The notes: a model not told the origin generated them from the letters alone. A stretch of DNA of 5,997 nt from Alphaproteobacteria bacterium (GCA_017353855.1 JAFMSA010000281.1:1-5997), one strand, 5' to 3'. Positions 1-5,768 are shown, counted from the stretch's first letter. Numbers and translations: made by a program.

Positions 1-746
1 AGGGCCGCCTGGAGCATGGCGGGCGCTGGCGCAGTACCGCCAAGTGGCCGCTGCCGCAAACCCACTGGGCGCGGCTCTACCTGCGTGACGACCGCAGCCT
101 TTCTGGAGCGCCAGCGACAATGGGCTCGCGTGCACTCGAGTATGCTTTTGACCCGCGCGATCCGGTGCCGACGCGGGGCGGCGCGATCAGCTCCGGTGAG
201 CCTGTCATGTATGCCGGCGCCTTCGATCAAAGCGCCGCCGCCTCTCGCCCCGATGTATTGGTGTTCGCCACGCCGCCGCTCGATCAGGAACTCGAAGTCG
301 TCGGACCAGTCACGGTGCGGCTGTGGATAGCCTCCGATGCTCCCGACACGGACTTTACCGCCAAACTGATCGATGTTTATCCGCCGGGCGGGGACCTTCC
401 GCACGGCTTCGCGATGAACCTGACCGAGGGCCTGTTACGGGCGCGCTATCGCGACAGCTGGGAGCGGCCGACACTGATGGTGCCGGGCGAGGTCTACCCG
501 ATAGCGATCGAGCTGTTTCCGATCGCCAATTTATTCTGCCGTGGGCACCGCCTGCGGCTTGACATTTCGAGCAGCAACTTCCCGCATTTCGACGTCAACC
601 CAAATTCCGGTGAGCCGGAAGGCGCGTGGCAACAGCCCCGTATCGCTCGCAACCGTGTCTTCATCGAGGCAACCCGCCCTTCACACATCCTGTTGCCGGT
701 CATCCCGCGCGACGCTATGAACCGCACGGATCGAGAACAAAGCTGA
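1..746 (+). CDS. CocE/NonD family hydrolase, C-terminal part (partial, 5' end outside window)
   Basis: The frame is open from the first full codon at position 3 to the TGA at 744-746, giving 247 visible residues. It matches the C-terminal half of CocE/NonD serine hydrolases (Peptidase_S15 type with the X-Pro dipeptidyl-peptidase C-terminal beta-sandwich), which hydrolyse esters or amides. In fragment numbering: a WR..AKWPLP..H...LYL segment near residues 9-27, DPRDPVPTRGG at 50-60, a DVLVFATPPLDQELEVVGPV strand pair near 84-103, a SDAPDTDF...DVYPPGG stretch near 111-130, the hallmark GHRLRLDISSSNFPHF...NPNSG at about 181-203, and the closing RPSHILLPVIP. Known family members are about 550-650 residues, so more than half is missing; the Ser-Asp-His triad should lie upstream and cannot be checked. 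The ATG at 120 is not taken as the start because family-like sequence continues upstream of it. The natural substrate cannot be told. A stem-loop follows the stop within 6 bases. Confidence 0.9.
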   Translation, partial: GRLEHGGRWRSTAKWPLPQTHWARLYLRDDRSLSGAPATMGSRALEYAFDPRDPVPTRGGAISSGEPVMYAGAFDQSAAASRPDVLVFATPPLDQELEVVGPVTVRLWIASDAPDTDFTAKLIDVYPPGGDLPHGFAMNLTEGLLRARYRDSWERPTLMVPGEVYPIAIELFPIANLFCRGHRLRLDISSSNFPHFDVNPNSGEPEGAWQQPRIARNRVFIEATRPSHILLPVIPRDAMNRTDREQS

Positions 747-751
747 CCCTA

Positions 752-787
752 GTCCTCGTTGGGCGCCGAAAGCCCGAAATGGAGGAC
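752..787 (+). terminator. Terminator-like stem-loop after the CocE-type gene
   Basis: Outer arms GTCCTC (752-757) and GAGGAC (782-787) pair perfectly, and an inner stem TTGGGC (759-764) pairs with GCCCGA (772-777, one G-T wobble) around a 7-base loop. It starts 6 bases after the stop codon, where a terminator is expected. The trailing bases are A/T-rich (GAATAAATAAAC) but there is no T run, so it is not a canonical intrinsic terminator. It may instead protect the mRNA 3' end. Confidence 0.5.
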
Positions 788-1208
788 GAATAAATAAACG
801 AGTCATGAAGTCCCCAGATGGGCCGTCGGTCGGTCGGGACGTAAGGATCGGCGGAGGCTGCTGTCGGATTAGCGGTAATAGAGTGAGCCCCCGTCGCTTC
901 GAGAAATTAAAGTTAAGATCGATACGTGAGCGCAACGCCTCTTTGCCCGCGAATGGTGAGACAGCGCTCAGCGGGATGCAGCGTGGAGTCGCCAAAGCTC
1001 TCGAGATCCGGATGTAACCGTCCCGATATCCGGTGCCTCGCCTGCGCTACTGATCGCTGCCCCTGCCTGCACTTCGGATCCGACTACGTGTGACACCGTG
1101 TCGAAGAGCGTGTGAACGAACTCTTCGCAACGCGAAACAGTCGGTACCGGGTGGCCGGCTGGCGCATGGCGGGAAGACAATGCCGACAGCCGCCATCGCC
1201 TGGAGTCG

Positions 1209-1391
1209 TCAAACCTGCGGAGCGGGGAGCAGATAAGCGCCTGTGTCGCCCATCACCGACTCAGTCAGCCAATGATGGAAGTACGGCACATCGACGGCTG
1301 CGATGTCATAGAACTCCCAATGCAACGGCACCCTGATTGCTGCGCGGAACGGATGATTGCGGTTTTGCCGAGGTCTTCCGGTTGCGACAAC
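1209..1391 (-). pseudogene. Possible remnant: 3' end of an unidentified decayed gene
   Basis: On the minus strand a frame runs from just after a TAA (complement of 1392-1394) to a TGA (complement of 1209-1211), giving 60 residues. Its last 40 residues look like genuine protein: they include HWEFYDIAAVDVPYFHHW, then LTESVMGDTGAYLLPAP, rich in aromatic and histidine residues. By my count about 70% of third positions in these 40 codons are G or C. There is no ATG start and no clear ribosome binding site; a GTG at 1331 is the only plausible start. I do not recognise the family. It could be the C-terminus of a gene whose 5' part has decayed, or a chance open frame in GC-rich DNA. Confidence 0.25.
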
Positions 1392-1497
1392 TTAGTTGTC
1401 CGATTGGGCTCGGAGGCGAGGGTATGGCGCCGCCGTACGCGATAGGATGACGAACGCGTTGTGGGAAAAGCAGGCCACCGCACGGTCCACTCTCCAG

Positions 1498-2424
1498 TCA
1501 GCGGTCGAGTTGTTGCAGATACTGCGCGACAAAGTCACATGCGACCAGGCGCTTATAGGCCTCGATCAGTTGCCGGGTGACGGCCCCCGGCACCTCCGCT
1601 GCGGCAAAGGTCCTGCCGTTGAGGCTCCGCACGCCGCAAATGCACAGACTGGTCGAGGTCAGAAAGCACTCGTCGGCAGTGTAAGCATCATAAAGATCGA
1701 TGTCTTTTTCCTCGAAACCGATGCCTAGCTCACGGGCGAGATCAATTGTCGCCTGGCGGCTCACGCCCGGAAGGACATAACGCTCCCTCGGGGTCAGCAG
1801 GCGACCATCGCGCACCAGGAAGATATTACTCCCCAGGCCCTCGCAGAGGTTGCCGTTGATGTCGAGCAGCACTGCCCAGGCGGTTGGGCTATGCGCCTTC
1901 ACCTCGCGGTCCGCGAGGACCAGGTTCAAATACTGGTGCATCTTGGCGCGCGGTGAGAGCGAGTCCGGTGGCGTGCGGCGCAGGGAAGGGACGACCACAT
2001 CGATACCGTCGCGAAAGCACTTGGCCCTTTCTCGCAGTGGAAGCGGGATGCATTCGATAATGACATTGGGGCCGTAGTGGTCCCAATTGTCGCCCGGCAC
2101 GCGGTTGACGCCTCGGCTGATGCGCTGGGCCAGCCAGTAATCCTCGCCCGGGCCGAGGAGGTGGCGGTTGCGTTCGAGCACATCCTTGCTGGTCTCCGCC
2201 ATCTCCCGAGGCGACAGGCCCGGATCGATGTCGAGATATTTGAGCGAGCGGTAAAGCCTGGCGATGTGCTGGTCGAGCCGAAAGGCATTGCCATTGAAGC
2301 TTCGCGTCATGTCGAACACGGCATCGCCGCGCAAGAAGCCCTGATCCCGAAACGGGATCACAACTTCGCTCTCGGGGACGATCTTGCCGTTGAACCAGGC
2401 AACGCGCTCGTTGGTGCGGGCCAT
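1498..2424 (-). CDS. Fold-type IV PLP-dependent aminotransferase (class IV; BCAT/DAAT/(R)-amine transaminase superfamily)
   Basis: A 308-residue cytoplasmic PLP enzyme, the normal length for class IV aminotransferases, moving an amino group between an amino acid or amine and a keto acid. ATG at 2424 is chosen because AAGAGGT lies 7 bases upstream; a TTG two codons earlier would sit on that site. Visible: WFNG near residue 10, DQGF..GDAVFD at 27-38, NGNAFRLDQHIARL at 44-57 with the phosphate-binding Arg at about 56, the Schiff-base lysine at 161 (SPRAKMHQYLN), EGLGSNIF at 195-202 with Glu195 for the PLP ring nitrogen, LPGVSRQA at 218-225, and ADE.FLTSTS at 250-259, where the beta-turn S257-T258-S259 replaces Gly-Thr-Ala of E. 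coli IlvE. The IlvE Y-x-R substrate motif reads YWL (about 96-98), so I do not call it ilvE. The spacing of DQGF, GNAFRL..HI.RL, RDG, RRTP and a VPG..T near the C-terminus recalls (R)-selective amine transaminases, from memory. Transcribed divergently from the SDR gene. Confidence 0.93.
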   Translation of the reverse strand: MARTNERVAWFNGKIVPESEVVIPFRDQGFLRGDAVFDMTRSFNGNAFRLDQHIARLYRSLKYLDIDPGLSPREMAETSKDVLERNRHLLGPGEDYWLAQRISRGVNRVPGDNWDHYGPNVIIECIPLPLRERAKCFRDGIDVVVPSLRRTPPDSLSPRAKMHQYLNLVLADREVKAHSPTAWAVLLDINGNLCEGLGSNIFLVRDGRLLTPRERYVLPGVSRQATIDLARELGIGFEEKDIDLYDAYTADECFLTSTSLCICGVRSLNGRTFAAAEVPGAVTRQLIEAYKRLVACDFVAQYLQQLDR

Positions 2425-2430
2425 CGGCAA

Positions 2431-2437
2431 ACCTCTT
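2431..2437 (-). promoter_or_regulatory. Ribosome binding site of the aminotransferase gene
   Basis: On the minus strand AAGAGGT stands 6-7 bases before the ATG at 2424. It decides that start over the in-frame TTG at 2430, which would directly abut the site. Confidence 0.75.
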
Positions 2438-2512
2438 GCGTGGGTAAAGCGGTTCCAGTCTCGTCAAGCAGACGGCAAAAAGCAATTCGCTATAGTCGTG
2501 ACAGATCAGCCG

Positions 2513-2519
2513 AAAGGAG
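2513..2519 (+). promoter_or_regulatory. Ribosome binding site selecting a TTG start for the SDR gene
   Basis: AAAGGAG, a near-perfect Shine-Dalgarno sequence, lies 6 bases before TTG at 2526. No in-frame ATG is near, and the protein read from this TTG begins MDLDLTGKNAVVTGG, exactly where SDR proteins normally begin. Confidence 0.85.
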
Positions 2520-2525
2520 CACAGC

Positions 2526-3287
2526 TTGGACCTCGATCTTACAGGCAAAAACGCAGTCGTGACAGGCGGTACACGCGGCATCGGTCGTGCCATTGCCGAG
2601 CAATTGGCGGCCGAGGGATGCAATGTCGCGCTCTGTGCGCGCCACAAACCGGCAGTGGACGAGACCGTAGCGGCGCTTGCCGGCAAAGGGATAAAGAGCT
2701 GGGGCGGCGTGGCTGATGTCGCGGAGGGTAGTGCACTTCGCGCGTGGGTTTCGCAGGCAAGCCAGGCGCTTGGAGGGCTCGATATTTTTGTGGCCAATGT
2801 GAGTGCATTGGCGCAGACGATGGACGAGGAGTCCTGGAGGCGCAGCCTTGAGATCGACATCATGGGGACGGTGGCCGGCGTCGAGGCGGCGATCCCCTTT
2901 CTCGAGCGATCGAAGGCCGGCGCGATCGTTGTCGTCGGGACGACAGGGGCGGTCGAAATCGCCGGGCCGCCACGCCCCTATGCGTCCGCCAAGGCGGCCC
3001 TCGTGCCCTATGTCAAAGCGCTTGCCCGCAATCTCGCAGCTAAAAACATCCGCGCCAATATGGTCTCGCCCGGCAACGTCTATTTCAAAGGCGGCGTCTG
3101 GAACGTGGTCGAGGAAACCAATCCCGAAATGTTCAAATTGATGCTGTCACGCAATCCGATGGGACGCATGGGCACCCCGGCTGAAGTCGCCAACGCCGTA
3201 GTTTTTCTCGCAAGCCCGCGCGCCGGCTTTATCACCGGCACCAATCTGATTGTCGACGGCGCGCTTACGCAGCGCGTGCAGTTTTGA
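2526..3287 (+). CDS. SDR family NAD(P)-dependent oxidoreductase (classical type)
   Basis: 253 residues, the usual size of classical short-chain dehydrogenases/reductases, which oxidise alcohols or reduce ketones in the cytoplasm. The Rossmann cofactor motif TGGTRGIG is at 13-20. Arg17 within it and Arg39 after the second strand (ALCARH) favour NADP(H), by known SDR rules. Asp64 (VADV) would contact adenine. The usual NNAG is replaced by ANVS at about 90-93. The active-site Tyr152 and Lys156 are present (PYASAK), followed by the cofactor loop SPGNVYFKGG at 181-190 and the C-terminal FITGTNLIVDGAL. Two tetrad positions differ: the Ser 13 residues before Tyr is Thr139, and the Asn in helix 4 appears to be Asp111 (EIDIMGTV). 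The frame is intact and codon use is like its neighbours, so I read it as functional. The start is TTG, set by a strong ribosome binding site. The 3' end converges on the amidohydrolase gene. The substrate is unknown; FabG-like annotation would be too specific. Confidence 0.95.
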   Translation: MDLDLTGKNAVVTGGTRGIGRAIAEQLAAEGCNVALCARHKPAVDETVAALAGKGIKSWGGVADVAEGSALRAWVSQASQALGGLDIFVANVSALAQTMDEESWRRSLEIDIMGTVAGVEAAIPFLERSKAGAIVVVGTTGAVEIAGPPRPYASAKAALVPYVKALARNLAAKNIRANMVSPGNVYFKGGVWNVVEETNPEMFKLMLSRNPMGRMGTPAEVANAVVFLASPRAGFITGTNLIVDGALTQRVQF

Positions 3288-3601
3288 CGAGAGGATTCGT
3301 TGCCTTTGAGCACAACTTAAGGCTTGTGTGTTGCAAGCGCTTGCGAGAGACAAGTGAACGTTCCGTCCAGCGCCTTGCGCAGCAGTTCGGGCACCAGACC
3401 ACGTGTCCTTGCAGGGATTGGTGAGGTTCCTGTACGGCTTGGATTGCCAGGTGCGGATAAATGGCATTGATCTTTATGCTAGCCGATTGTGTTCGGCGCG
3501 TAGCCTATCACCCGGGCTCGAACCAGGGGGCTTGCCCAGCACCCTCTCCCGCATTGCGGGAGAGGGTGAACCGGTCCGTCCAGGCAATGGGCGGGTGAAG
3601 A
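3288..3601. other. 314-bp convergent gap between SDR and amidohydrolase genes
   Basis: No gene is supported here. It contains the 12-bp palindrome GCAAGCGCTTGC at 3333-3344, flanked by CTTGT (about 3323-3327) and ACAAG (about 3350-3354), which could form a modest structure downstream of the SDR gene. It also holds the strong hairpin at 3540-3568. No T-rich tract marks an intrinsic terminator for either gene. Confidence 0.6.
3540..3568. repeat. REP-like perfect hairpin, possible bidirectional transcription end
   Basis: CACCCTCTCCCGC and GCGGGAGAGGGTG form a perfect 13-bp stem around the 3-base loop ATT. It lies 33 bases past the amidohydrolase stop (minus strand) and about 250 bases past the SDR stop. 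A stem of this length is far beyond chance in 6 kb. The CCCTCTCCC/GGGAGAGGG core is, to my knowledge, a common dispersed intergenic palindrome in several proteobacterial groups. No T run follows on either strand, so it is either a Rho-assisted 3' end or mRNA-stabilising structure, or a dispersed REP-type element. Confidence 0.7.
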
Positions 3602-4741
3602 TCAGTTGATCAGCCCGTAGAACTTGCCCGCGTTCTCGCACGTGATCTTGTGAACGACATCTGCGGGGAGATCCGCGAACTGCTCCTCGATGTATTTCGA
3701 GGATTCGGGCCATACGCCATCGGTGTGCGGGTAGTCGGAGCCCCACATCAGGGTCTCGACGCCGATCTCGTCGATCATCTTGGCGCCGATCCGGTCGAAC
3801 TGGAACGTTGCTTTACACTGGCGGCGCCAATATTCGCTCGGCTTCAGTTTTATCAGGTCGCGGAAGCGATCCTCGTATTCGAAATCCATGCGGTCGAGCG
3901 CGTAGGGGAGCCAGCCGATGCCGCTTTCGCCGAATGAGACGCGCAGGCGCGGATGGCGCTCGAGCACGCCGGCGCCGATCAGTGCGGCGATGATGTTGAT
4001 GAGCCCCATTTGGAACGCCGAAACCCCGGTGAACATCGCCGCTCGGCGGGTCTGTCCGGAGACACCCTCGCGTGCCCGCGGCGAGGTCGTCGGGAAGGTG
4101 TGGAAATGCAGCGGCAACTGCACGTCCTCGACGGCGTTCCACAGGGGTTCCCAGACCGGATGCCACATCGGGTCCATGTCCCAGGAGCAGGAGAGTTCGA
4201 GGCCTTTGATGCCCAACTTCGCGACGCGGTGGATCTCCTTCACCGCGTCGTCGATATCGCCATAGGGCAGGCATGCGAGGCCGATCTCCCGTTCGGGATA
4301 GTGCCGGCAGAACTCCTTCAGCCAGTCATTGTAGATACGCAGCATTTCGTTGGCCGCTTCGCGGTCGTTGAGGCGCGAGGCGGCGCCGAGAATGCCGTAC
4401 ATGACCTCTGCGTCGACGCCGTCTCGGTCCATGTCCTTGATGCGCAGATGCGGCTCGGTGCAGCGGCGGACGTCCTTCCTGCCGTCTTCGAACAGCCCGG
4501 TCTCGGCCATCTTGTCGACGCGGTAGTTCTGGCCCGGAACAAACGGCGCTCCGCCCGGTCCGACACCGTTCTTCAATCCGAAGCTCGCGCCGTTCTTGGC
4601 AACCCATTGCGGCCCCTGGGGTCCGTCCTCGACATACGGCATGCGCTCCTTCAAGTCGCGCCGCGCCTCGGAAACGAACAGTTGCGGCGGCATCCACGGC
4701 ATATCCAGGTGGCAATCGGCCGAGATTCTGCGGTATTGCAT
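3602..4741 (-). CDS. Amidohydrolase-2 family protein (COG2159/ACMSD-like metal-dependent hydrolase or decarboxylase)
   Basis: 379 residues, a normal length for this TIM-barrel amidohydrolase family, which includes aminocarboxymuconate-semialdehyde and gamma-resorcylate decarboxylases and many uncharacterised hydrolases of aromatic catabolism. Visible elements: SADCHLD at 7-13 (first metal motif, HxD rather than HxH), a DMDRDGVDAEVMYG strand at about 103-116, DPMWHPVWEPLWNAVED at 190-206, LHFHTFP at 211-217 (metal ligand histidine on a barrel strand), RVSFGESGIGWLPYALDRMD at 267-286, and WGSDYPHTDGVWP at 333-345 with the metal/catalytic Asp336. In decarboxylases such as gamma-resorcylate decarboxylase the GES position carries a catalytic His; here it is Glu272. 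ATG at 4741 is chosen because GGGGA lies 7 bases before it and the protein then starts right at the first barrel strand. An ATG at 4858 would add 39 residues without family character. There is no signal peptide, so it is cytoplasmic. The substrate cannot be inferred. Confidence 0.92.
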   Translation of the reverse strand: MQYRRISADCHLDMPWMPPQLFVSEARRDLKERMPYVEDGPQGPQWVAKNGASFGLKNGVGPGGAPFVPGQNYRVDKMAETGLFEDGRKDVRRCTEPHLRIKDMDRDGVDAEVMYGILGAASRLNDREAANEMLRIYNDWLKEFCRHYPEREIGLACLPYGDIDDAVKEIHRVAKLGIKGLELSCSWDMDPMWHPVWEPLWNAVEDVQLPLHFHTFPTTSPRAREGVSGQTRRAAMFTGVSAFQMGLINIIAALIGAGVLERHPRLRVSFGESGIGWLPYALDRMDFEYEDRFRDLIKLKPSEYWRRQCKATFQFDRIGAKMIDEIGVETLMWGSDYPHTDGVWPESSKYIEEQFADLPADVVHKITCENAGKFYGLIN

Positions 4742-4748
4742 GTTGTTT

Positions 4749-4754
4749 TCCCCG
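4749..4754 (-). promoter_or_regulatory. Ribosome binding site of the amidohydrolase gene
   Basis: The minus strand reads CGGGGA followed by seven bases (AAACAAC) and the ATG at 4741. The match to the Shine-Dalgarno consensus is moderate but well spaced, and it supports this start over the ATG at 4858. Confidence 0.6.
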
Positions 4755-4902
4755 CTGCTGGTTGACGAAATTCGCTCTCGGCCGACTTTACTCCCTAAAT
4801 TCGCCGGTTTCCTGAGGAAGTTACGCGCCTTGCCCCGGCTTTTTTGCCGACACGACATGAACCGGATGCAACTCGCGACCTTCGTCAGAACGCGCTGCGT
4901 GT

Positions 4903-4916
4903 TATAGACGTCTATA
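4903..4916. promoter_or_regulatory. Perfect 14-bp palindrome, candidate operator
   Basis: TATAGACGTCTATA is an exact palindrome and is A/T-rich in a GC-rich context. It lies 162 bases before the amidohydrolase start and 400 bases before the VOC gene. Symmetric sites of this size are typical of dimeric regulators such as GntR or TetR family proteins. No regulator gene is in the window, and no strong promoter can be placed next to it (minus strand TATAAC overlapping its edge is a -10 candidate without a -35 box). Confidence 0.45.
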
Positions 4917-5253
4917 TCTTGACTTGGCGTCGCATACGGCGCGTTCGGGTGCCGTTGCGTTCCTGGTGGGGTTTTGTGCCTCCCGCGAGCGGCGTTTCTT
5001 TGGGCGCCCCGGCACCGCAGCCGGTCGAGAGCTCCAGCTCTCTGTCACTCCGGCACGGCCGAGCCGGGGGGCGTCACTCGCAGGAATATTTCTGCAGCAA
5101 GCGGGAGGCCACGCGCCGCGGCTTGCTTCGACTGAAATGGACCCCGACGATCACCGTTCCCGGCCGCAAGGCAATATGAGGTGATCTGGGCGTGGTCGGC
5201 CTGCCCGCCGCCTCGCCTGGTGACTATCGCGGTTCCGTCTCGCAACAATTCCA

Positions 5254-5282
5254 CTGCCGGCGCTCTCGATTCGCGGTAAATT
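5254..5282 (+). promoter_or_regulatory. Tentative promoter of the VOC gene
   Basis: CTGCCG (5254-5259, 3 of 6 to the -35 consensus) and TAAATT (5277-5282, 4 of 6 to the -10 consensus) are 17 bases apart, in the only A/T-rich stretch just upstream of the VOC gene. Transcription would begin near 5289, leaving a leader of about 27 bases that contains the ribosome binding site. The match is weak. Confidence 0.25.
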
Positions 5283-5302
5283 AAATTGGCGCATCGCGAA
5301 CG

Positions 5303-5309
5303 AAGAGGG
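5303..5309 (+). promoter_or_regulatory. Ribosome binding site of the VOC gene
   Basis: AAGAGGG ends 6 bases before ATG at 5316. It settles the start there rather than at the in-frame TTG at 5286, which has no such site. Confidence 0.75.
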
Positions 5310-5315
5310 CCGACA

Positions 5316-5768
5316 ATGCCGGATTCAGGGAATATCGAGACACGAGGCGCTTCGAGTGCCGAGGTGGAGGTCCGCATCGCCGGGCTCGACCATGTCGTGC
5401 TCCGGGTAGGTAATCTCGATCGCGCGATCGAATTCTACGAAAAGGTTCTGAACTGCCATATCGAACGCCGGCTCGAGCAACCAAAACTCGTGCAGTTGCG
5501 CGCCGGCGGCTCGTTGATCGACCTTGTACCGGCCTCGCCGTCACCGGGTGCCGCGGAAGACGCCGCGGGTCGCAACATGGATCACTTTGCCGTGCGGCTC
5601 GACGGCTTCGATGCGGCAGGGCTCACCGCCCATCTGAGACGCCACGGCATCACCGTCGATGAGGTCAAGGAACGCTATGGCGCCGAGGGTTACGGTCCCT
5701 CGCTGTACATATCGGACCCCGACGGCAACACGGTAGAGCTCAAGGGACCGGCAACCCGAGGATTGTAA
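5316..5768 (+). CDS. VOC family protein (glyoxalase/bleomycin-resistance/dioxygenase fold)
   Basis: 150 residues, the standard size of a single-domain VOC protein made of two beta-alpha-beta-beta-beta modules around a divalent metal. Module 1 begins IAGLDHVVLRVGNLDRAIEFYEKVL at about 21-45, with metal ligand candidate His26; GGSLIDL places Asp69 where many family members have Glu. Module 2 begins NMDHFAVRLDG with His90 and ends YISDPDGNTVELKG at 131-144 with Glu141. His26, Asp69, His90 and Glu141 together could form the usual 2-His/2-carboxylate metal site. The first 20 residues (polar, Glu- and Ser-rich) are an extra N-terminal tail. Family members include lactoylglutathione lyases, methylmalonyl-CoA epimerases, fosfomycin or bleomycin resistance proteins and extradiol dioxygenases; nothing seen picks one. 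The start is ATG at 5316 with AAGAGGG upstream. The gene is transcribed away from the amidohydrolase gene and seems monocistronic. Confidence 0.93.
   Translation: MPDSGNIETRGASSAEVEVRIAGLDHVVLRVGNLDRAIEFYEKVLNCHIERRLEQPKLVQLRAGGSLIDLVPASPSPGAAEDAAGRNMDHFAVRLDGFDAAGLTAHLRRHGITVDEVKERYGAEGYGPSLYISDPDGNTVELKGPATRGL

Larger units (their letters stand above)
747..1497. other. 751-bp gap between two convergent genes
   Basis: This stretch lies between the 3' ends of the CocE-type gene (+) and the aminotransferase gene (minus), so no promoter for a neighbour is expected here. Besides the stem-loop at 752-787 and the possible gene remnant at 1209-1391, I see only minor items: a GTCG triplet repeat at 825-836, the small palindrome GACACCGTGTC around 1092-1102, and a 7-bp inverted repeat CGAAGAG/CTCTTCG at 1102-1127. 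Open frames of 60-100 codons occur on both strands, but none has a convincing ribosome binding site or recognisable protein sequence. For two convergent genes the gap is long, which suggests that a gene decayed or was lost here. Confidence 0.6.
2425..2525. promoter_or_regulatory. Divergent promoter region between aminotransferase and SDR genes
   Basis: These 101 bases must hold the promoters of both divergent genes. On the plus strand TATAGT at 2491-2496 matches a -10 box at 5 of 6 positions and would start transcription about 10 bases before the SDR ribosome binding site; no good -35 box is visible 16-18 bases upstream. On the minus strand the overlapping TATAGC is a weaker -10 candidate, and TTGACG (complement of about 2459-2464) resembles a -35 box with no good partner. 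The assignment is tentative, but expression of the two genes may be coupled through this short region. Confidence 0.5.
4742..5315. other. 574-bp divergent upstream region of the amidohydrolase and VOC genes
   Basis: No gene is supported, although GC-rich open frames of 80-110 codons cross it on both strands. It holds the 14-bp palindrome at 4903-4916, a near-palindrome CCGGCACGGCCGAGCCGG at 5050-5067 with one central mismatch, the direct repeat GTCACTC at 5044-5050 and 5073-5079 flanking that near-palindrome, and an A/T-rich promoter candidate at 5254-5282. A short hairpin CGGC-TTTTTT-GCCG at 4836-4849 is present but weak. The region is longer than two bacterial promoters need. Confidence 0.6.

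Noticed and set aside
1102..1127. 7-bp inverted repeat CGAAGAG/CTCTTCG with a 12-base loop
   Set aside because: Repeats of this size and spacing are common by chance, and there is no adjacent gene start or end for it to control.
968..1180. 70-codon minus-strand open frame with a plausible-looking middle section
   Set aside because: No ribosome binding site, no recognised domain and no supporting context; kept only as part of the gap description.
2494..2565. 11-bp direct repeat AGTCGTGACAG at 2494-2504 and 2555-2565
   Set aside because: One copy is within the SDR coding sequence for the VVTGG motif, and several 11-bp repeats are expected by chance in 6 kb.
1889..2863. 324-codon minus-strand open frame spanning the aminotransferase/SDR promoter region
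   Set aside because: It overlaps two well-supported genes in a different frame, and its translation is low-complexity Arg/Pro/Ala-rich sequence.
3511..3527. tRNA T-arm-like sequence on the minus strand (CCTGG-TTCGAGC-CCGGG)
   Set aside because: It fits the T-arm consensus, but there is no matching acceptor stem, anticodon arm or D-arm around it, so it is not a tRNA gene. A tRNA-derived scrap is possible but unsupported.
3953..4765. 270-codon open frame on the plus strand opposite the amidohydrolase
   Set aside because: It is fully antisense to a clear family protein and shows no recognisable domain; long antisense frames are expected in GC-rich coding DNA.
4836..4849. CGGC-TTTTTT-GCCG hairpin as a terminator
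   Set aside because: The stem is only 4 bp and the T run is in the loop, not after the stem; it lies upstream of genes rather than downstream.
4742..4858. 39-residue N-terminal extension of the amidohydrolase from an ATG at 4858
   Set aside because: The extension is basic and unlike the family, while ATG at 4741 has a spaced ribosome binding site and begins at the first barrel strand.
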